Source of the DNA: Alphaproteobacteria bacterium
GTDB taxonomy: Bacteria; Pseudomonadota; Alphaproteobacteria; UBA9219; RGZA01
Length of the DNA stretch: 44,521 bases
NCBI GenBank assembly: GCA_021732145.1
Contig: JAKFVN010000011.1
Span: forward strand, 1-44,521
Direction: 5' to 3'
The notes under the pieces are model-generated. The model did not search any database. It was not told the DNA's origin and saw only the letters and a list, made by a program, of their open reading frames with translations. Shown in pieces: positions 15,352-28,700 of the stretch. Position 1 is the first letter of the stretch. Each line of letters begins with the position of its first letter. A program made the position numbers and the translations under genes.

Positions 15352-17700
15352 ATGCAAAACGCCCTTATTTCTACTGATGATAATTACAAAACCGATATGT
15401 TATCGGGCCTGAACCCTGCGCAACGCTCCGCCGTTGAGGCGGTGGATGGCCCTGTTCTGGTATTGGCAGGTGCGGGTACCGGCAAAACCCGCGTGCTCAC
15501 CACGCGCCTTGCCGCGATTTTATTGAATGGGTTGGCATACCCCACGCAAATTCTGGCGGTGACCTTCACCAATAAAGCTGCACGTGAATTGCAGGAACGC
15601 GTTGCAGCCTTGGTTGGCGGCCCGGTGGAAGGCTGGTTTATCGGCACCTTCCATTCCATATGCACGCGCATTTTAAGGAAGCATGCGGCGCGTGTTGGCC
15701 TTAAACCTAACTTCACGATTTTAGATACCGATGACCAGTTGCGTCTCATCAAGCAAATCCTGGAAGCAGAAAATGTGGATACGAAGAAAACGCCGCCGCG
15801 CGCAGTCTTGGCCGTTATCGAGCGTTGGAAGGATAGGGGGTATGCTTCTGATAATGTCCCGCCCAGCGAAGTAACGCAAAGCGGGCTGTATCTGAAAGTC
15901 TATGGCATTTATCAGGAACGCCTTCGCACATTAAACGCCTGCGATTTTGGCGATTTGCTTTTGTATAATTATGTACTGCTTTTGAATAACGAAGATTTGC
16001 TTCAGGAATATCAGCATCGTTTTCGCTATATATTGGTGGATGAGTATCAAGACACCAACGTTGTGCAATATCTATGGCTGCGCCGTCTCACGCTCACGCG
16101 CGATGGTCAGGCGCGCAATATCTGCTGCGTGGGCGATGAAGACCAATCCATCTATGGCTGGCGCGGCGCGGAAATCGGCAATATTCTGCGGTTCGAGCAG
16201 GATTTTCCGGGCGCAAAGATTATCCGTCTGGAAGAAAACTACCGTTCATCCGGCCATATCCTTGGCGCGGCATCTGCGTTAATCGCGCATAACCGTGACC
16301 GCTTGGGCAAAACCTTATGGACGGCAGCCAGCGAAGGCGACAAGGTGCGCGTGCAATCGCTGTGGGACGGTGAAAGCGAAGCGCGTTTTGTGGGCGATGA
16401 ACTGGAATCCTTCCAGCGGCGCGGCATGTCATTGAACCAGATGGCGGTGCTGGTGCGCGCGGGCTTCCAAACCCGTGAATTCGAAGAACGTTTTTTAAAA
16501 ATTGGCGTGCCCTACCGCGTGATTGGCGGCCCGCGTTTTTATGAACGCCAGGAAATTCGTGACGCGATTGCCTATATCCGCCTTATCCTGGTGCCGGAAG
16601 ATGATCTGGCATTTGAACGCATCATTAATGTGCCAAAGCGCGGCCTTGGCACTGCCACTATTCAACACATTGCCATTCATGCGCGTGAAGCAAAAATCGG
16701 CATGCTGCAAGCCGTGCGCGAATTGCTGAATACCGACGCGTTTAAACCGAAAGTTCGCGCCACGCTGGAAAGCTTCATTCGCGCTTATGATGTGTGGGTT
16801 CAGCAATTGCCGGATTTGCCGCATACCGATTTAACCGAACGCGTATTGGAAGAATCCGGCTATATCGCGATGTGGCAGGCTGAAAAAACGCCCGATGCGC
16901 CAACGCGCCTTGAAAACTTGAAAGAGCTTATCAACGCGATTGCGGAGTTTGATAATCTGCAAAGCTTCATGGAACACGTTAGTCTGGTGATGGAAAAAGC
17001 GCGCGGCGAAGAACAGGAACAAGTCACGCTCATGACGCTTCACGCCGCAAAGGGTCTGGAATTCGATTTGGTGTTCCTGCCCGGTTGGGAAGAAGAAATT
17101 TTTCCATCCCGCCGTTCGTTGGAAGAAAACGGTATGAAAGGCTTGGAAGAAGAGCGTCGTTTAGCTTATGTCGGCCTGACCCGTGCGCGCGAACACGCCA
17201 TTATCAGCACGGTTGCCAACCGTCTTGTTTATGGGTCATGGACGAATGCCATTCCATCCCGCTTTATATCGGAACTTCCCGCGCAGCATATCGAAGCGAG
17301 TTCCGAAGCCGGCATGTTCAGCACCATGAACCGTGGTAGCTATTCCGAAGGCGGTTTCCGTAATATGCGCAGTGCATCAGCCCCGCAGGAATTTGCCCAG
17401 TCATCTTATAATGCGTCCTCATATAAAGGCGCTGCCTTTGGCAAATCCAATTATCCCGCACGACCAAAAGCCAACCTGATTGAAGGCCGCGCGCAGCGCA
17501 TTGATAACGTGCGCGGGGAGGGAGACGAAGAAACCTCCCGCAAGTTCAGCAAGGGTGACCGCGTATTCCATCAGAAATTCGGTTATGGCAATGTGGTGGT
17601 TATTGAAGGTGAAAAGCTGGAAGTGCAATTTGATATGGGCGGCACCAAAAAAATCATGGCTGACTTTGTCGTGCCCGAAGATTTAGCGGGGCAGTTTTAA
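15352..17700 (+). CDS. uvrD: ATP-dependent 3'-5' DNA helicase UvrD/PcrA
   Basis: 782 residues, superfamily 1A. Visible motifs are Walker A GAGTGKT (40-46), Walker B VDEYQDTN, motif III GDEDQSIYGWRGA, motif IV LEENYRSS, the TLHAAKGLEFDLVFLPGWE region and motif VI AYVGLTRAREH. The C-terminus has a Tudor-like domain (FHQKFGYGNVVVIEGEKLEV) that in PcrA/UvrD contacts RNA polymerase during transcription-coupled repair. It unwinds DNA in nucleotide excision and mismatch repair and clears recombinase filaments. The start is uncertain: AGGAG at 15347-15351 directly touches the ATG at 15352, unusually close; an in-frame ATG at 15397, just before the conserved LNPAQ block, is the alternative. prmA follows 15 bases later. 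Confidence 0.92.
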   Translation: MQNALISTDDNYKTDMLSGLNPAQRSAVEAVDGPVLVLAGAGTGKTRVLTTRLAAILLNGLAYPTQILAVTFTNKAARELQERVAALVGGPVEGWFIGTFHSICTRILRKHAARVGLKPNFTILDTDDQLRLIKQILEAENVDTKKTPPRAVLAVIERWKDRGYASDNVPPSEVTQSGLYLKVYGIYQERLRTLNACDFGDLLLYNYVLLLNNEDLLQEYQHRFRYILVDEYQDTNVVQYLWLRRLTLTRDGQARNICCVGDEDQSIYGWRGAEIGNILRFEQDFPGAKIIRLEENYRSSGHILGAASALIAHNRDRLGKTLWTAASEGDKVRVQSLWDGESEARFVGDELESFQRRGMSLNQMAVLVRAGFQTREFEERFLKIGVPYRVIGGPRFYERQEIRDAIAYIRLILVPEDDLAFERIINVPKRGLGTATIQHIAIHAREAKIGMLQAVRELLNTDAFKPKVRATLESFIRAYDVWVQQLPDLPHTDLTERVLEESGYIAMWQAEKTPDAPTRLENLKELINAIAEFDNLQSFMEHVSLVMEKARGEEQEQVTLMTLHAAKGLEFDLVFLPGWEEEIFPSRRSLEENGMKGLEEERRLAYVGLTRAREHAIISTVANRLVYGSWTNAIPSRFISELPAQHIEASSEAGMFSTMNRGSYSEGGFRNMRSASAPQEFAQSSYNASSYKGAAFGKSNYPARPKANLIEGRAQRIDNVRGEGDEETSRKFSKGDRVFHQKFGYGNVVVIEGEKLEVQFDMGGTKKIMADFVVPEDLAGQF

Positions 17701-17715
17701 TATGAGTTTGGTCTA

Positions 17716-18609
17716 ATGGCTGTTAAGTTTGTCTGGTCGCTAACCCTTTATGTTCCGCACAGCGTGATTGAAGATGCGTTGATGCTTCTGCCCGAAGGCG
17801 AGGTAGGGCAGACAGCCTTTAAGGCGGATGCCGAAGACCGCAGCGAAAACCCGTTATGGATGGCCGAAAGCCTGTATCTGGCGGAGCCTGATTTGACCAT
17901 CTGCCTGATGGAACTTTCCATTTTGGCGGGCGGCAATAACCACGCCGCTTATCGCCACGAATTACATAAGCTTCCCGCGCAAGGCTGGCTCAAAGCCAAC
18001 CAGGACAGCTTCGCGCCAATTGAAATTGGCCGCGTTGTCATTCACGGCGAAAAAGACCGCGCATCTATTCCATCGAACCGTATCAAAATTGAACTCGAAG
18101 CATCCTGCGCATTCGGCACGGGCGAGCATCCAACAACGTTTGGTTGCCTTACTGCGCTGCAAGGTTTGCATATCAAGCCCGACGCGCATGTGCTCGATTT
18201 AGGCGCGGGTTCCGCCATTCTTGCAATGGCGATGGCAAAGCTTTTCAAAACGCGCGTCGTTGCAACCGATATGGATGCGGATTCCGTGGTGGTAGCCGAA
18301 CATAATTGCCGCAAGAACGGCGTGGCGCGTTTTGTAAAAAACCGCAAGGCAATGGGCTTTGCCCACGGGGCTATCACCGCGCATAAACCCTATGATGTTA
18401 TTTTAAGCAATATCTTTGCACGGCCCCTTGCCAAGCTTGCACCGCAGATGCGCCGGCACCTCAAACCCGGTGGCCTCGTTATTTTGGCGGGGTTTCTGCA
18501 TAAAGACGTTGCCCGCGTAGCGAACGCCTATGCGTTGCAAAACATAGTGATTAAGCGCCGTTTACGCTTTGGCAATTGGTGTATATTAGTCTTAAGGAAG
18601 ATGGGATAG
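17716..18609 (+). CDS. prmA: ribosomal protein L11 methyltransferase PrmA
   Basis: 297 residues, normal length. PrmA methylates lysines and the N-terminus of ribosomal protein L11 with SAM. The N-terminal substrate-recognition domain is present but diverged. The methyltransferase core shows FGTGEHPTTFGCL, VLDLGAGSAILAMAMA, ATDMDADSVVVAEHN, ILSNIFARPL and LKPGGLVILAGF. The glycine loop GAGSAIL differs slightly from the usual GCGSGIL but keeps the fold. The gene lies 15 bases after uvrD and 9 bases before pepP, forming a probable three-gene operon. Confidence 0.9.
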   Translation: MAVKFVWSLTLYVPHSVIEDALMLLPEGEVGQTAFKADAEDRSENPLWMAESLYLAEPDLTICLMELSILAGGNNHAAYRHELHKLPAQGWLKANQDSFAPIEIGRVVIHGEKDRASIPSNRIKIELEASCAFGTGEHPTTFGCLTALQGLHIKPDAHVLDLGAGSAILAMAMAKLFKTRVVATDMDADSVVVAEHNCRKNGVARFVKNRKAMGFAHGAITAHKPYDVILSNIFARPLAKLAPQMRRHLKPGGLVILAGFLHKDVARVANAYALQNIVIKRRLRFGNWCILVLRKMG

Positions 18610-18618
18610 ATTAAAGAA

Positions 18619-24239
<5,621 letters not shown>

Positions 24240-24253
24240 GGAGCAATAGGTTC

Positions 24254-25177
24254 CTATTTCGGCGTTTCGGTTTTTGGCGTTTCGGTTCTGATCCACACGG
24301 GTTGAATAACCTCTCGCACGGAGGCTGGCCTTACGGTTTCCCGCGGCGCAGGCGCGGGTGCCTGTTGCGGCGGTGATGAACTGAACTGCTTTGAAATCCA
24401 GTTGGCGTCGTCATGCTGCGGTGACAGCCCTTTATCCTTCAATAATTCATAACTATCCTGATACCACTGGTTGCCGGGGTAGTTGTAACCCAATACGGCG
24501 GCGGCGGTTTGCGCTTCCTTTGGAATGCCAATCAGTAAATACGTTTCCACGATGCGGTGCAGCGCTTCGGGTGCATGGCTGGTGGTCTGGAAATCTTCAA
24601 TCACGCGGCGAAAACGGCCCAGCGCGGCAATGTATTGCTTTTGGTTTAAATAATAGCGCCCGATTTCCATTTCCTTGCCCGCCAGATGGTCTTTGGCAAG
24701 GCCGATTTTTAATTCGGCATCTCGCGCATAAGGGGTGCCGGGGAAGCGGCGCAATACATCACGCAGCTCATCCATGGCTTTCGCGGTATTGCCCTGGTCG
24801 CGGCGTACATCGCTGATTTGCTCATAATGGCACAGCGCCTTTAAATAATAGGCATAGGCGATTTGCGCATGGCCGGGATGAATTTGAATAAAGCGATTCA
24901 GCGTGTTAATTGCATCGTCATATTTGTAATTTTGGTAATGCGCAAATGCAGACATGATTTGCGCGCGCGATGCCCACTCGGAATAAGGGTGCTGGCGCTC
25001 CACTTCGTCAAACAGGCGCGCGGCTTCGGCAAAATTCTTTTGATCCATCGCATTGGACGCAGCCGAATAAAGCTGGTCAACCGACTTTTCGACATAAGGT
25101 TTGTCATTGGTGCTTTCGCACGATGCCAGGAAGATGAGCGCGAGCGCGATGAGGACGTGTTTGAGAGGCTTGGTCAT
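24254..25177 (-). CDS. bamD: outer-membrane assembly lipoprotein BamD
   Basis: 307 residues from the ATG at 25177; an in-frame ATG at 25201 would add 8 residues and cannot be excluded. A lipoprotein signal (MTKPLKHVLIALALIFLASC) ends at the lipobox LASC, so the Cys is lipidated and anchored in the outer membrane. Five TPR-like helix pairs follow, from SVDQLYSAASNAMDQKNFAEAARLF through EVERQHPYSEWASRAQIM, HPGHAQIAYAYYLKALC and RRFPGTPYARDAELKI. BamD works with BamA to insert beta-barrel proteins. The C-terminal tail is Pro-rich and ends in the repeat TETPKTETPK, encoded by a 15-bp tandem duplication. It lies between lpxC and recN. Confidence 0.92.
   Translation of the reverse strand: MTKPLKHVLIALALIFLASCESTNDKPYVEKSVDQLYSAASNAMDQKNFAEAARLFDEVERQHPYSEWASRAQIMSAFAHYQNYKYDDAINTLNRFIQIHPGHAQIAYAYYLKALCHYEQISDVRRDQGNTAKAMDELRDVLRRFPGTPYARDAELKIGLAKDHLAGKEMEIGRYYLNQKQYIAALGRFRRVIEDFQTTSHAPEALHRIVETYLLIGIPKEAQTAAAVLGYNYPGNQWYQDSYELLKDKGLSPQHDDANWISKQFSSSPPQQAPAPAPRETVRPASVREVIQPVWIRTETPKTETPK
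24261..24290. repeat. 15-bp tandem repeat at the 3' end of bamD
   Basis: Two adjacent copies starting GGCGTTTCGGTT (24261-24275 and 24276-24290) differ at two bases. They encode the TETPK repeats at the C-terminus of BamD. Copy number may vary by replication slippage without breaking the frame. Confidence 0.8.
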
Positions 25178-25245
25178 GGCTCGTTTATAGACGAATTTCA
25201 TGGCTTGAAAAAGCGCGAAAAGTGGCTGAAATCAGCGCAAAAACA

Positions 25246-26217
25246 TCACGCCGAAACGCGGGGTTCGGAATGCTGGGAACCAAAGCCCAGTGATTCGCCC
25301 AATGCCTTATGAATTTCCACTTTGGCATAGGCGCTGGGGTCTGCGAACAGAGCGCGGAGCAGCGCGTTGTTCAGCGCATGACCTGAACGATTGCTTTCCA
25401 TGTGCCCCAGAATAATACCGCCCGCCAATGCCACATCGCCTACCGCATCCAGCAATTTGTGGCGCGCCAATTCGTTGGTGGAGCGATAGCCGCCGGGATT
25501 CATGATTTTACCTTCGGCATCAATCAAAATCGCATTGCTGAAGTTTCCGCCCAGCGCGAGGCCTTTTGCATGCAGATATTCCAAATCGGTCTTGAAGCCA
25601 AAGGTGCGCGCGCTCGCAATATCCTTGATGAAATTGCCTTCCTCAAAATCGAAATAGGCCTGCTGTTCGCCTACATTATGCTGCGGGTAAGCGACGGTTA
25701 CGCTAAAACGCGGCGTTGGCGCGGGCAATAAACGCGCATACGCATCGCCGTGCTTGGCTTCAACCGGCTTGATGATTTTGATGAATTCACGTGGCGCTGC
25801 GCCGCAATCCACCACGCCTACGCCTGCAATCATATGCAGGAAGGGCAGGCTGCTGCCATCCATAATCGGCATTTCCGCACCGTTGATGCTGATGTGCGCA
25901 TTATCAATGCCGCTGGCGAATAATGCCGCCATCAAATGCTCGATGGTGCGCACTTCAACGCCATCGCCATTCAAAATCTGGGTGCACAGCGGAGTCACGC
26001 GTACGCCGCTCCAGATGGCAGGAACCAGATTGGTTTTATCCTTCACATCCGTGCGTTCAAAAATAATTCCGTAATTCGCTGGCGCAGGTTGAATGCTGAT
26101 GCGCACCGATTTTCCATTGTGCACGCCTTCGCCTTCACAGGACAAGGAAGCCGCCAGTGTTTTTTGGGTGCCCGATAGAACGGGGGAGGGAAGAAGAGGT
26201 TGCAAGTCGCCCAGCAC
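25246..26217 (-). CDS. lpxC: UDP-3-O-acyl-N-acetylglucosamine deacetylase LpxC
   Basis: 323 residues from a GTG start at 26217; no in-frame ATG lies nearby and the conserved region begins at about residue 17 (TQKTLAASLSCEGEGVHNG). LpxC performs the committed step of lipid A synthesis in the cytoplasm. Zinc ligands are H94 (TIEHLMAAL), H253 and D257 (RHKLLDAVGD); the catalytic base region is H280 (SGHALNN). Its position after ftsZ matches the order ftsZ-lpxC known from many proteobacteria. A terminator-like hairpin lies between ftsZ and this gene, and the 223-base gap may hold its own promoter. Confidence 0.93.
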   Translation of the reverse strand: MLGDLQPLLPSPVLSGTQKTLAASLSCEGEGVHNGKSVRISIQPAPANYGIIFERTDVKDKTNLVPAIWSGVRVTPLCTQILNGDGVEVRTIEHLMAALFASGIDNAHISINGAEMPIMDGSSLPFLHMIAGVGVVDCGAAPREFIKIIKPVEAKHGDAYARLLPAPTPRFSVTVAYPQHNVGEQQAYFDFEEGNFIKDIASARTFGFKTDLEYLHAKGLALGGNFSNAILIDAEGKIMNPGGYRSTNELARHKLLDAVGDVALAGGIILGHMESNRSGHALNNALLRALFADPSAYAKVEIHKALGESLGFGSQHSEPRVSA

Positions 26218-26374
26218 AAGGAATCCATAATTTCAAAAAGTTCTGATGGAGAAACTATCAAAGGGCGGTGGGCAACCAAAATCACTGGTGATGACGCTGT
26301 ATTACAATGGTAACCATCTGTGAAATAAGCATAAAATCCCGATTACCGCAGGCAGCATAAGGCCGGCAAAAGGC

Positions 26375-26415
26375 ACAAGAAAACGGCCCCCCAACATGCC
26401 TGATGCCGTTTGGCA
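26375..26415 (-). terminator. intrinsic terminator after ftsZ
   Basis: On the minus strand, AAACGGC (26405-26411) and GCCGTTT (26381-26387) form a 7-bp stem with a 17-base loop, followed by a short T-rich run (TTCTT). It starts about 30 bases after the ftsZ stop. It would end or attenuate transcription before lpxC. Confidence 0.5.
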
Positions 26416-26440
26416 AAAACCAAAGAGATTAGTTGGCCAA

Positions 26441-28114
26441 TTAATTGGATTGGCGGCGCAGGAATGCGGGGATTTCCAGCGTTTCTTCTTCTGAAGAAAG
26501 ACGCGGACGATCCGACGCATTCACGCCCAGTTCCTTGGCTGGCTGTGATGCGTGCTGTTCAACAGGCGCTGCTGGCACATCGCGCTTGCCGCCAAATTCA
26601 GCGATGCGTGCAAACAACGAACTGCTGCGCTTCGTGTTTTGCTTTTCATTCGATTGCACGAATGCCGTTTGCTGCTGCGTTTGCTGGGCCTGCGGGAATT
26701 GCGGCTGCGAACCCGATTGGCCAAAGGAGATAGACGCAGGTTGCTGAACGGCTTGCGGTGCTTGCTGTTGCTGTTCAGCGGCTGTTGCCTGGTTCATGAT
26801 GCTTTCAGCTTGCTTGGCGCGTTCGAGTAATTGATCCAGCGCAGCGCTTTGTGATGATACGGTGTGTGGCTGCGGTTGCTTTGCTGCGCCCCATGTGAAC
26901 GGGGAAGAGAAAGATGGTTGCTGCGCCGCAGGTGCTTGCTGCTGGGGTTGCGGTGCCGGGTTATAGAACGAAGCCTGTTGTTGTGGCTGTTGCTGCGTGC
27001 GTTGGGCTTGCTGTTGTGCTGCAACGGGCGCGGTGAAACCAGCATTGAAGGAAGCTTGCTGCGGTGCTTGATGTGAAGATTCAGGGGCGCGGAATTTGGA
27101 AGTGTTCAATCCCGACATGCCCACGGCTTGGCTGCGTGGCATTTCAGCTTGCGCATCAATACCGGTTGCCACAACGGAAACGCGCATGCGGCCATCCATC
27201 TTTTCTTCGAAGGTTGAACCGAAGATGATGTTTGCATCTGGGTCAACTTCTTCACGAATACGATTTGCTGCTTCATCCACTTCAAACAGGGTCATGTCAT
27301 AACCGCCAGTGATGTTGATAAGAACGCCGCGTGCGCCCTTCATGGAAACGTCATCCAGCAATGGGTTGGCAATCGCGGCTTCGGCTGCGTTCACGCTGCG
27401 CTTGTCGCCTGTGGCTTCGCCGGTGCCCATCATCGCCTTGCCCATTTCACTCATCACGGAGCGGATATCAGCGAAGTCAAGGTTAATCAAACCAGGCATG
27501 ACCATCAAATCGGTCACGCCGCGAACACCGGAATGCAACACTTCATCAGCCATGCGGAATGCATCGGCGAAGGTTGTTTTTTCATTGGCAATCCTGAACA
27601 GGTTTTGGTTTGGAATGATGATGAGGGTATCAACATATTGCTGCAATTCGGCAATGCCGGCTTCCGCCATGCGCATGCGGTGGGAACCTTCGAAATGGAA
27701 AGGCTTCGTTACCACGCCAACGGTCAAAATGCCGTGTTCACGTGCTGCTCTGGCAATCACGGGCGCTGCGCCTGTGCCTGTGCCGCCGCCCATGCCGGCG
27801 GTGATGAAAGCCATGTTGGTGCCTTCCAGATATGCGTTGATTTCATCAATTTGTTCTTCGGCGGATGCGCGTCCCACATCCGGCTTTGCGCCAGCGCCAA
27901 GCCCTCTGGTCAGGTTCACGCCAAGCTGCAATTTACGTTCCGACAGATTGCTGGAAAGAGCCTGGGCATCGGAATTCGCTACCACAAATTCAACGCCTTC
28001 CAGATTGGAGCGGATCATGTTGTTGACCGCATTGCCGCCTGCGCCGCCAACACCAAAAACGGTGATACGTGGGCGAAGCTGGGTTTGCATTTCTGGAACA
28101 GTAATTTGAATCAT
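26441..28114 (-). CDS. ftsZ: cell division protein FtsZ
   Basis: 557 residues, long for the family. The tubulin-like GTPase domain covers about 13-325: [14 protein letters not shown], the tubulin signature GGGTGTG (109-115), IPNQNLFRI and the T7 loop region [25 protein letters not shown] linker of about 210 residues, very rich in Gln, Ala and Pro, follows. The conserved C-terminal peptide [12 protein letters not shown] binds FtsA and other partners. FtsZ forms the division ring at midcell. The gene is separated from ftsA by a plus-strand small gene, so it likely has its own promoter in the upstream leader, which holds a GANTC cluster. Confidence 0.97.
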   Translation of the reverse strand: MIQITVPEMQTQLRPRITVFGVGGAGGNAVNNMIRSNLEGVEFVVANSDAQALSSNLSERKLQLGVNLTRGLGAGAKPDVGRASAEEQIDEINAYLEGTNMAFITAGMGGGTGTGAAPVIARAAREHGILTVGVVTKPFHFEGSHRMRMAEAGIAELQQYVDTLIIIPNQNLFRIANEKTTFADAFRMADEVLHSGVRGVTDLMVMPGLINLDFADIRSVMSEMGKAMMGTGEATGDKRSVNAAEAAIANPLLDDVSMKGARGVLINITGGYDMTLFEVDEAANRIREEVDPDANIIFGSTFEEKMDGRMRVSVVATGIDAQAEMPRSQAVGMSGLNTSKFRAPESSHQAPQQASFNAGFTAPVAAQQQAQRTQQQPQQQASFYNPAPQPQQQAPAAQQPSFSSPFTWGAAKQPQPHTVSSQSAALDQLLERAKQAESIMNQATAAEQQQQAPQAVQQPASISFGQSGSQPQFPQAQQTQQQTAFVQSNEKQNTKRSSSLFARIAEFGGKRDVPAAPVEQHASQPAKELGVNASDRPRLSSEEETLEIPAFLRRQSN

Positions 28115-28196
28115 GGTGATGAATCCCTAGGTTGAATTAGGCGTTTGGATAAGGTTTTGAATCTGTATCGGGAAGGCTAAGCCGCGGCTCGGATTC
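28108..28196 (-). promoter_or_regulatory. cluster of four GANTC sites in the ftsZ leader
   Basis: GANTC sites lie at 28108-28112, 28121-28125, 28159-28163 and 28192-28196, four within 89 bases where about one per 256 bases is expected by chance. GANTC is the target of the CcrM adenine methylase of alphaproteobacteria. In Caulobacter the ftsZ promoter is activated by CcrM methylation together with GcrA, so similar cell-cycle control is plausible here. The first site overlaps the first codons of ftsZ. Confidence 0.5.
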
Positions 28197-28206
28197 GAAG
28201 CAAGGC

Positions 28207-28222
28207 CAAATCAGCTGATTTG
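28207..28222. promoter_or_regulatory. 16-bp perfect palindrome upstream of ftsZ
   Basis: CAAATCAGCTGATTTG is a perfect dyad located 93 bases before the ftsZ start and about 140 bases before the opposite small gene. Such a site can bind a dimeric regulator. No known regulator consensus is recognised. Confidence 0.45.
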
Positions 28223-28282
28223 CGTAATGATTGGCCCAAACCCTTAATAGATTGGCTTGTTCAACGGCAATACTAAGGCCGG

Positions 28283-28314
28283 TTTTGGTGCCCAGCTTTG
28301 GCACAAAATATGCT
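28283..28314 (+). promoter_or_regulatory. candidate promoter and hairpin before the small plus-strand gene
   Basis: TTGGTG (28285-28290) and TATGCT (28309-28314) are 18 bases apart, 49 bases before the gene start. The same segment forms an imperfect hairpin (TTTTGGTGCC with GGCACAAAA, 28283-28308). The match is weak and the two readings may exclude each other. Confidence 0.25.
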
Positions 28315-28362
28315 TCTTACCCTATGCGCCCCCATGAATGGAAAGGCGCGAAGGAGATAGGC

Positions 28363-28683
28363 ATGACCAGTGCAATTTCAGGCTTAAGCAGCTATTTTCC
28401 AGGCCAGACTGTAGGCCAGACTGTTAATTTAGCGTCGGCCAAAAAGAATGCCGCCCAGTCAGATCCTGCCGAGGAACTGGTAAAATATTCCCAGATGTCG
28501 GCGGCAGACAAAATCCGCTATCAATACCTGCGCGCCCGCAACCTGACCGAGGAAGACCTGAACGCCATGTCGCCCAAGATACGCGCGGATATTGAAAAGA
28601 AGATTGCCGAAGAAATCAGGAAAAACATGCAAAAGCTTGGGAATGCCAACCCGGTTGGCTTGAACGTCAATATTGTTGCCTGA
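28363..28683 (+). CDS. small helical protein of unknown function inside the dcw cluster
   Basis: 106 residues. The frame is open further upstream, but AAGGAG at 28351-28356 lies 6 bases before the ATG at 28363, so this start is preferred. The N-terminal 35 residues are polar and Gly/Ser/Gln-rich. The C-terminal half is a charged helical region (MSAADKIRYQYLRARNL, then EEDLNAMSPKIRADIEKK and IAEEIRKNM). There is no signal peptide or membrane segment. It is the only plus-strand gene in the 24-kb dcw block, lies between ftsA and ftsZ, and is antisense to any ftsA-ftsZ readthrough message. I do not recognise a named family. A link to division is suggested only by position. Confidence 0.75.
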   Translation: MTSAISGLSSYFPGQTVGQTVNLASAKKNAAQSDPAEELVKYSQMSAADKIRYQYLRARNLTEEDLNAMSPKIRADIEKKIAEEIRKNMQKLGNANPVGLNVNIVA

Positions 28684-28700
28684 CCTTAAGCCGGTTTTTC
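28651..28700 (+). terminator. possible terminator of the small plus-strand gene
   Basis: CCGG-tt-GGCTT (28651-28661) can pair with AAGCCGG (28688-28694) with a 2-base bulge, followed by five T (28695-28699). It overlaps the 3' ends of the small gene and of ftsA, which converge with 15 bases between them. Confidence 0.4.

Noticed and set aside
26640-27080. CAG/TGC-rich tract as a microsatellite or CRISPR-like repeat
   Set aside because: The repeats are irregular and in frame; they simply encode the Gln-rich FtsZ linker.
27309-28109. 266-codon plus-strand frame antisense to ftsZ
   Set aside because: It is a shadow of the conserved ftsZ coding frame; composition is atypical for a protein and no motif is visible.
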